10,238 nt of DNA from Burkholderiales bacterium (GTDB taxonomy: Bacteria; Pseudomonadota; Gammaproteobacteria; Burkholderiales; Usitatibacteraceae), in NCBI GenBank assembly GCA_025936275.1, contig JAICTR010000063.1, positions 1 through 10,238 of the forward strand. Reading direction: 5' to 3'. Shown here piece after piece: positions 5,278 to 10,238 of the stretch. The number at the start of each line of letters is the position of its first letter. Positions within the stretch are counted from its first letter, which is position 1. Made by a program: the position numbers and the translations under genes. A model generated the notes under the pieces. That model made no database searches. It was not told the DNA's origin and was given only the letters and a program-made list of their open reading frames with translations.

Positions 5278-6824
5278 CAGCCGTCGGTGCCCGAATAGGC
5301 GAGGTTGAAGCTCTTGTTGATGAGCGGGAAGTCGGGAACGATGTTGCCCATGATCGCGTGCTCCACCACCGGCCAGTTCTGCCACGAGGGATCGTGCGCA
5401 TGGGCGCGGCGGATGCGGCCGCCTTCGCCCGCCTCGATGGCGACCAGCACCTCGCCGCGCCAGCCTTCGACCCAGCCGACGCCGAAGGCGCCCGCGGCGG
5501 GGTGCGGCAGCTCGACGCGCGTCGCACCTTCGGGAAGCGACGCGGCGATCTCGCGCACGAGCCGCAGCGACTCGAGGAGCTCCTCGAAGCGCACGCGCAC
5601 GCGCGCGGCGACGTCGCCGCCGGCGTGCCCCGCCTTCTTCACGGCGAGGCGCGTGTAGGGCTCCGCCGGAAAATCCACGCGCAGGTCGAGCGCCTGGCCG
5701 CTCGCGCGCCCCGCGAGGCCGATGAGCCCGAGCAAGCGCGCGGTCTCGGGCGTCACGCGCCCGGCGGTGATGAACCGGTCCTGCAGGCCCGAGTGCTCGT
5801 CGAAGATGTCGCGCAGCGTGCGCGCCTCGCGCTCGATCGCTTCGCTGCGCGCGGCGATCGAAGCACGGATCGCATCGCCCACGTCCGCCGCGACGCCGCC
5901 GGGCACGACGCGATCCATCATCAGCCGGTGGCCGAACGCTTCGTCGCAAAGGCGCAGCCAGTCCTCGCGCAAGCGCGAGAACTGCGCGAGCGCGAAGCCG
6001 AAGCCGCCGTCGTTGCCGAGCGCCCCGAGGTCGCCGAGATGGTTCGCGATGCGCTCGGCCTCGAGCATCAGCCCTCGCAGCCATTTCGCGCGCGGCGGCG
6101 CGGCGACCTCGAGCAACGCTTCGGCCGCCTGCGCGTAAGCCCACGCGTATGCGACGGTGGAATCGCCGCAGCAGCGGCCGGCGAGCCGGTAGCCCTCGGC
6201 CACCGTGAAGTCGGCGAAGCGCCGGTCGATGCCCTTGTGCGCGAAGCCGAAGCGCTCCTCGAGGCGCAGCACCTTCTCGCCCACGACGGAGAAGCGGAAG
6301 TGGCCCGGCTCGATCACGCCCGCATGGATCGGTCCGACCGGGATCTCGTGCACGCCGTCGCCCGCCACGCGCACGAAGGGATAGGCCTCGAAGGCGTTCG
6401 CGCGATACGCCTCGGGATCGAACTCGCGGCGCAGCGGGAACTCGTTCGCGCGCCAGGCGCCGTGCCGCAGCCACGGCCGCAGGTCGGCGGCGCCCTGCGC
6501 GACGAGGCCGAGCAGGTCGTGCACCGCGCGCTGCATGCGGGCCGCGCACGGAAAGATGGCCGAGAGGTCGGGATAGGTTTCTTCCTCCTCGGCCACCGGA
6601 AGCTCGAGGATCGCGAGGCCGTCGCTTCCCGCATAAGCCGCGTGGATGGAGAACGCGCCGCCATCGTCGCGGCGGTCCGCGCCCCACAGCGCCACGAGGC
6701 GCCCGCCCGTTTCGTGCACGCGCCTTGCCGCATCGAGCCATTGCTCGGCCGTCACGCGCGCGAGGGTCGCGGGCATCTCGCCGGCGAGGCGCCGATCCGA
6801 GATCGCGAGGCCGGAGATCGCCAT
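5277..6824 (-). CDS. hyfG: Hydrogenase-4-like large subunit (NuoC-NuoD fusion, HyfG/HycE family) lacking NiFe ligands
   Basis: 515 aa. Residues about 20-150 are the NuoC-like 30-kDa domain (EETYPDLSAIFPCAARMQRAVHDLLGL, 81-107). Residues 160-515 are the NuoD/HycE-like domain, beginning EIPVGPIHAGVIEPGHFRF. In HycE the first metal motif reads R-V-C-G-I-C-G-F-A-H; here it is R217-C-C-G-D-S-T-V-A-Y226, so only the first cysteine (C219) remains, the second is Ser222 and the His is Tyr226. The second motif DPCYSC is replaced by N507-L-A-Y-S-G512, removing both cysteines. The protein ends three residues later, without the C-terminal peptide that endoproteases such as HycI cleave. It therefore cannot hold a canonical NiFe centre and fits the Ehr class; its redox partner is unknown. 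It is shorter than HycE/HyfG (about 570 aa). The start is ATG, 1 nt after the hyfF stop. Confidence 0.9.
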   Translation of the reverse strand: MAISGLAISDRRLAGEMPATLARVTAEQWLDAARRVHETGGRLVALWGADRRDDGGAFSIHAAYAGSDGLAILELPVAEEEETYPDLSAIFPCAARMQRAVHDLLGLVAQGAADLRPWLRHGAWRANEFPLRREFDPEAYRANAFEAYPFVRVAGDGVHEIPVGPIHAGVIEPGHFRFSVVGEKVLRLEERFGFAHKGIDRRFADFTVAEGYRLAGRCCGDSTVAYAWAYAQAAEALLEVAAPPRAKWLRGLMLEAERIANHLGDLGALGNDGGFGFALAQFSRLREDWLRLCDEAFGHRLMMDRVVPGGVAADVGDAIRASIAARSEAIEREARTLRDIFDEHSGLQDRFITAGRVTPETARLLGLIGLAGRASGQALDLRVDFPAEPYTRLAVKKAGHAGGDVAARVRVRFEELLESLRLVREIAASLPEGATRVELPHPAAGAFGVGWVEGWRGEVLVAIEAGEGGRIRRAHAHDPSWQNWPVVEHAIMGNIVPDFPLINKSFNLAYSGTDG

Positions 6825-6825
6825 G

Positions 6826-8277
6826 TCAGCCGAGGAGCCGCGCCGCCTGCCGGTACCAGGCGGCGAGGTACGGGGGAATGTAGAGGCCGAGCATCAGCGC
6901 GAGGGCGAGGTGCACGAACACCGGCGCGAGCGCCGGCTGGTAGGGCAGGCGCCCGAGCGTGGTCTCGCCGAACACCATCGGCTGCACGCGGCCGAAGATC
7001 GCGGCGAACGCGACGCCGAGCGCGAGGAGCAGCAGCGGCGTCGCCCACGGCTGCTCGCGCATCGCGGTGGTGAGGATCAGGAACTCGCTCGTGAAGACGC
7101 CGAAGGGCGGCATGCCGAGGATCGCGAGCGTGCCGATCATGAGGCCCCAGCCCACGCGCGGGCTCACGCGCAGCAGGCCGCGGATCTCGTCCATCACCTG
7201 CGTGCCCGCCTTCTGCGCCGCATGCCCCACCGCGAAGAAGATCGCGCTCTTCACCAGCGAGTGCACCGTCATGTGCAGGAGCCCGGCGAAGTTCGCGATC
7301 GGCCCGCCCATGCCGAAGGCGAACGTCATGATGCCCATGTGCTCGATCGACGAGTACGCGAACATGCGCTTGATGTCGCGCTGCCGCGAAAGGAAGAAGG
7401 CGGCGGTGACCGTGGAGACGAGCCCGAAGGCCATCATCATGTGCGCGGCGAAATGCGAGGCGAGCGCGCCTTCCGCGAGCACCTTGCAGCGGATCACGGC
7501 GTAGAGCGCGACGTTGAGGAGGAGGCCCGAGAGCACGGCGGAGATCGGCGTGGGGCCCTCGGCATGGGCGTCGGGGAGCCAGTTGTGCAGCGGCACCAGT
7601 CCCACCTTGGTTCCGTAGCCCACCAGCAGGAACACGAAGGCGAGCGACATGATGGCGGGCTCGAGCTGGTGCTTCACGAGGTCCAGGTGCGTCCAGAGGA
7701 GCGCGTGGCCCTGCGCGCCCAGCACGCGCTCCGCGGCGAAGTAGAGCAGGATCGTCCCGAAGAGCGCCTGCGCGATGCCCACGCCGCAGAGGATGAAGTA
7801 CTTCCACGCCGCCTCGAGGCTCGCCGGCGTGCGGTACACCGAGACCAGCAGCACGGTGGTGAGCGTCGCCGCCTCCATGGCGACCCAGAGGATCCCCATG
7901 TTGTTGCTGGTGAGGGCGAGCAGCATCGTCAGCATGAAGAGCTGGTACATGCCGTGGTAGAGCCGCAGGCGCGCCGGCGTCATGCGGCCCTTGTCGCGCT
8001 CGTTGCGCATGTAGGGCGCGGAAAAGAGCGAGGTGGTGAAGCCGACGAACGCGGTGAGCGCCACCAGGAAGACGTTCAGCGGATCGACGAAGAACTGCTC
8101 GTGGAAGGCGGCGAACGGCCCGTCGGAGACGACCTCCGCCGTGAGCCACGCCGCGGCGGCGAGCGTGAGGAAGCTCGCGGCGGCGTTGATCTCCGGCGCC
8201 GCCTCGCGCTCGCCCACCAGCCACAGGCACGCGGCGCCCGCGAGCGGCACGGCGAGGAGCATCGCGAGGGCGTCCAT
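6826..8277 (-). CDS. hyfF: Hydrogenase-4-like antiporter-type membrane subunit HyfF (NuoL/M/N-related)
   Basis: 483 aa, about 13-14 transmembrane helices. It belongs to the Mrp/NuoLMN antiporter-like family. Likely ion-path residues are all present: Glu135 in the helix GILWVAMEAATL; Lys224 in YGTKVGLVPLHNWLPDAHAE, leading into GPTPISAVLSG; Lys343 in HSLVKSAIFF; and Glu398 in the late helix FGVFTSEFL. RQRDIKRMFAYSSIEHMGIM (298-317) is the conserved loop and helix of the family. In complex I and hydrogenase-4 complexes such subunits move protons or Na+ across the inner membrane, so the membrane arm looks able to pump. The start ATG 8277 shares a base with the hyfE stop and has a good AAGGA Shine-Dalgarno. 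The stop is 1 nt before hyfG. The length and motifs suit HyfF rather than HyfB or HyfD. Confidence 0.92.
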   Translation of the reverse strand: MDALAMLLAVPLAGAACLWLVGEREAAPEINAAASFLTLAAAAWLTAEVVSDGPFAAFHEQFFVDPLNVFLVALTAFVGFTTSLFSAPYMRNERDKGRMTPARLRLYHGMYQLFMLTMLLALTSNNMGILWVAMEAATLTTVLLVSVYRTPASLEAAWKYFILCGVGIAQALFGTILLYFAAERVLGAQGHALLWTHLDLVKHQLEPAIMSLAFVFLLVGYGTKVGLVPLHNWLPDAHAEGPTPISAVLSGLLLNVALYAVIRCKVLAEGALASHFAAHMMMAFGLVSTVTAAFFLSRQRDIKRMFAYSSIEHMGIMTFAFGMGGPIANFAGLLHMTVHSLVKSAIFFAVGHAAQKAGTQVMDEIRGLLRVSPRVGWGLMIGTLAILGMPPFGVFTSEFLILTTAMREQPWATPLLLLALGVAFAAIFGRVQPMVFGETTLGRLPYQPALAPVFVHLALALMLGLYIPPYLAAWYRQAARLLG

Positions 8278-8939
8278 CAATCGTCCTTGAGCTTCTCGAG
8301 GTGGCGGATGTCGAGCGAATCGAAGCGCTCGCGGATCTGGAACAGGAACACGCCCAGGATCACCATGCCGACCAGCACGTCGAGCGCGATGCCGAGCTCG
8401 ACCACCATCGGCATGCCGTAGGTCGCGCTGGTGGCGGCGAAGAAGAGCCCGTTCTCCATCGAGAGGAACCCGATCACCTGCGGCACCGCCTTCGAGCGCG
8501 TGATCATCATCAGGAAGGACATCAGCACGCAGGCGAGCGCGATGCCGAGCGTGCCGCGCGCGATGGAGCGCGAGAACTCCGAGATCGGCAGCGCGAGGTT
8601 GAACGCGAACACCACCAGCACGATCCCCACCAGCATCATCGACGGGATGTTGATGAGCGTCTCCACGTCCCACTTCACGTTCAGGCGCCGGATCAGGCGG
8701 TGCAGGATCCACGGCAGCACGACCACCTTGAGCGCGAAGGTGATCGCGGCCGACTCGTAGAGGTGCGCCTGGCCCGTGGCCCAGGCGACGGTGACGGTGG
8801 ACGCGGTGAGCGCGAGCCCCTGCAGCGCGTAGAGGTGGATCAGCGTAAGGATGCGGCGCTGCGCGAGCATCGCGAAGGCGAGGAGCAGCATCCCCGCGGC
8901 GAAGAGGTTCACGAGCTGGATCGCGAGAGTGTACATCAT
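8277..8939 (-). CDS. hyfE: Hydrogenase-4-like membrane subunit HyfE (NuoK-related)
   Basis: 220 aa, with about six to seven transmembrane helices. Family hallmarks are LIHLYALQGLALTAST (33-48), the FALKVVVLPWILHRLIRRL block (68-86), and the NuoK-like C-terminal half QVIGFLSMENGLFFAAT (154-170) followed by PMVVELGIALDVLVGMVILG. The protein ends in a soluble tail, RERFDSLDIRHLEKLKDD, which closely resembles the HyfE C-terminus. Glu162 and Glu181 are the membrane-embedded acids expected for the NuoK-like part of the ion path. ATG at 8939 gives an ATGA overlap with the hyfC stop. A second ATG at 8936, one codon on, gives TGATG. Neither has a clear Shine-Dalgarno, so translation probably depends on ribosomes finishing hyfC. 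Confidence 0.9.
   Translation of the reverse strand: MMYTLAIQLVNLFAAGMLLLAFAMLAQRRILTLIHLYALQGLALTASTVTVAWATGQAHLYESAAITFALKVVVLPWILHRLIRRLNVKWDVETLINIPSMMLVGIVLVVFAFNLALPISEFSRSIARGTLGIALACVLMSFLMMITRSKAVPQVIGFLSMENGLFFAATSATYGMPMVVELGIALDVLVGMVILGVFLFQIRERFDSLDIRHLEKLKDD
8284..8288 (-). promoter_or_regulatory. Shine-Dalgarno AAGGA for hyfF
   Basis: On the minus strand AAGGA lies 6 nt before the hyfF ATG (8277), inside the last lysine-rich codons of hyfE. It is the clearest ribosome binding site in this operon; the other internal genes have weak or none and appear to rely on overlap coupling. Confidence 0.6.
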
Positions 8940-9883
8940 GCGCCGAGGAGCAGTTGCACTAGGAGCGCCAGCACGCCCAGCAGGAACGCGGTGGCGAGGA
9001 ACTCGGGCACGCGGAAGATGCGCATCTTGGCGAGGATCGTCTCGACCAGCGCGAGGCCGATGCCGCCCACGGCGAGCTTCGCCACCAGCACCGGGAGCGC
9101 GAAGGCGAGCGCCATGCGGTCGTTCGCCTGCGCGACGCCCCACGGAAAGAAGAGCGCGAGCCCGGCGCACGAGTAGGCGAAGAGCTTGAGCGAGGCGGCC
9201 CATTCCATGAGCGCGAGGTGCCGCCCGGAATACTCGAGCAGCAGCGCTTCGTGGATCATGGTGAGCTCGAGGTGCGTCGCGGGATTGTCCACCGGCACGC
9301 GCGCGTTCTCCGCGAGCGACACCATGGTGAACGCGACGCCGGCGAAGGCGAGGCTGGGAAGGATCGCGAGCTCGCGCTGCCCGAGGCTCGAGACGATGGT
9401 CGCGAGCGAGGTGGAGTCGGAGATGAGCGATGCCGTGAAGAGCACCATCAGGAACGCCGGCTCGGCGAGGAATCCCACCAGCATCTCGCGGCGCGCGCCG
9501 AGGCCGCCGAAGGGCGTGCCCACGTCCATCGCGGCGAGCGAGATGAAGAGGCGCGCGAGGGCGAAGAGCCCCACCAGCGCGATCGCGTCCGCGGCGCGCG
9601 CGAGCGGCAGGGTGGTGGCGAGCGTGGGAATGATCGCCGCGGCGAGCAACATGCAGGCGAACACGATGTACGGCGCCGCGCGGTAGAGCGGGCTCGCCTC
9701 GTGCGCCATCACCGTTTCCTTGCGGAAGAGCTTGTGCAGGACGCGCAACGGCTGCGTGAGCGGCGGCGCGCTGCGGTTCTGCAGCCATGCGCGCCACTGG
9801 TTCACCCACCCGGTGAGCAGCGGCGCGAGCACCAGTGCCGTGGCGAGCGCGGCGAGCTGGGCGAGGAATCCTTCGAGGTTCAT
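8936..9883 (-). CDS. hyfC: Hydrogenase-4-like membrane subunit HyfC/HycD (NuoH-related)
   Basis: 315 aa, normal for HyfC/HycD, with about eight transmembrane helices. The cytoplasmic-loop signature MDVGTPFGGLGARREMLVG (119-137) and the block ENARVPVDNPATHLELTMIHEA (192-213) continuing LLLEYSGRHLALMEWAASLKL are diagnostic of this family. NuoH-like subunits form the base of the membrane arm, next to the small and large subunits, where energy from the redox module is passed to the ion path. In complex I the NuoH homologue also lines the quinone channel. Strong conservation of these loops suggests that this interface is still functional although the large subunit has lost its NiFe site. The start ATG 9883 overlaps the hyfB stop (ATGA), with only a weak AGG upstream. 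The stop overlaps hyfE. Confidence 0.92.
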   Translation of the reverse strand: MNLEGFLAQLAALATALVLAPLLTGWVNQWRAWLQNRSAPPLTQPLRVLHKLFRKETVMAHEASPLYRAAPYIVFACMLLAAAIIPTLATTLPLARAADAIALVGLFALARLFISLAAMDVGTPFGGLGARREMLVGFLAEPAFLMVLFTASLISDSTSLATIVSSLGQRELAILPSLAFAGVAFTMVSLAENARVPVDNPATHLELTMIHEALLLEYSGRHLALMEWAASLKLFAYSCAGLALFFPWGVAQANDRMALAFALPVLVAKLAVGGIGLALVETILAKMRIFRVPEFLATAFLLGVLALLVQLLLGA

Positions 9884-10238
9884 GCCTGCGCGATGAAGAG
9901 CAGCGCCACGAGGGTGAGGAAGCTGTAGAGCAGGTACATCGCGATGCGGCCGCGCTGCATCGTGCCCACGAGGCGTGCGGCCCATTCCGTCGCGGCGGCG
10001 ATGGGACGGTAGAGCGCGAACCACAGCGGATCTTCCACCGTCACGTTGTAGCGCGGCGCCGCGTCGAACGCCGTGGGAAGCTCGCGGCGCATGCGGAACA
10101 TCGGCTCGAAGATCTGCCGGATCGGCTGGCCGAATCCTTCGGCGGTGTCCTGCATGCGGGGGGTCGGCGGCGGCATGCCGCAATTCCACGCCGCCGAGCG
10201 CCGCACCGCGCCGGCGCGGAACGCGCGGCGCACGATCG
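9880..10238 (-). CDS. hyfB: Hydrogenase-4-like subunit HyfB, C-terminal fragment (NuoL/M/N-related)
   Basis: Only the last 118 codons are visible; the gene continues past the right edge and no start is in the window. The visible part holds the HyfB/HycC-specific soluble segment W-N-C-G-M, then RMQDTAEGFGQPIRQIFEPMFRMRRE, typical of the 'W.CG...MQYTA.GFAQPI' block of hydrogenase-4 component B. It then has a short periplasmic or cytosolic stretch (VTVEDPLWFALYRPI) and a final transmembrane helix, IAMYLLYSFLTLVALLFIAQA. HyfB/HycC proteins are antiporter-like ion-translocating subunits. A GTG at 10231-10233 on the minus strand is an internal valine, not a start. It is the most 5' gene of the operon seen here, so the promoter must lie outside the window. 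Confidence 0.87.
   Translation of the reverse strand, partial: IVRRAFRAGAVRRSAAWNCGMPPPTPRMQDTAEGFGQPIRQIFEPMFRMRRELPTAFDAAPRYNVTVEDPLWFALYRPIAAATEWAARLVGTMQRGRIAMYLLYSFLTLVALLFIAQA

Noticed and set aside
5358..7073. Long plus-strand open frame (571 codons) opposite hyfG and hyfI
   Set aside because: It lies antisense to clearly homologous hyf genes, its product is low-complexity Arg/Ala/Glu-rich with no family motif, and long antisense frames are expected at about 70% G+C.
6646..8421. Long plus-strand open frame (591 codons) opposite hyfF
   Set aside because: It is antisense to a well-supported membrane subunit; the His/Arg/Glu-rich translation reflects reverse reading of hydrophobic codons.
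4762..10238. An active group 4 NiFe hydrogenase or formate hydrogenlyase
   Set aside because: Three of the four NiFe-ligand cysteines and the processed C-terminal peptide are missing from the large subunit, and no HyfH or formate dehydrogenase gene is seen.
1..10238. CRISPR array, tRNA, insertion sequence, phage or defence genes
   Set aside because: No direct repeat arrays, tRNA-like folds, inverted-repeat-bounded transposase genes or nuclease/toxin motifs were found, and nearly every base is covered by housekeeping-like coding frames.

Overview
This window is almost entirely coding, at roughly 70% G+C by eye with a strong G/C preference at third codon positions. It resembles a chromosomal segment of a high-GC proteobacterium. 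The gene families (KefB/KefC-type K+ efflux, FadI-type thiolase, YHS lipoprotein, GFA, Hyf-type membrane complex) and codon use suggest a betaproteobacterium, but nothing here fixes the taxon. I see no RNA genes, mobile elements, CRISPR or integration sites. The only non-coding DNA between genes is 4 nt, 7 nt and 1 nt, so any promoters lie outside the window or inside genes.

Left half (1-4754, plus strand): a tightly packed six-gene run. It holds the 3' end of a KefB/KefC-type K+ efflux antiporter, a YHS-domain lipoprotein, a FadI-like thiolase, an AI-2E/PerM-family membrane protein, a RibD/DHFR-like reductase, and an unusual single ORF fusing a GFA (glutathione-dependent formaldehyde-activating/CENP-V) zinc domain to a DUF4440/SnoaL-like domain. 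Most junctions are ATGA or GTGA overlaps, implying one mRNA with translational coupling, although the functions are mixed.

Right half (4762-10238, minus strand, read right to left): hyfB (3' end only), hyfC, hyfE, hyfF, hyfG and hyfI, a hydrogenase-4/formate-hydrogenlyase-like, complex-I-related operon. Its stop and start codons overlap or lie 1 nt apart. The membrane arm looks intact, with the key charged residues of an ion-pumping subunit, and the small subunit keeps the four cysteines of an N2-type [4Fe-4S] cluster. The large subunit has lost three of the four NiFe-ligand cysteines, and it lacks the C-terminal extension that hydrogenase maturation proteases remove. No HyfH/NuoI-like ferredoxin subunit lies between hyfG and hyfI, and there is no hyfD. 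This is therefore not a hydrogenase in the usual sense. It fits the poorly understood 'energy-converting hydrogenase-related' (Ehr) class and is the most interesting system in the window.

The two operons converge tail to tail with 7 nt between their stop codons and no recognisable terminator between them.
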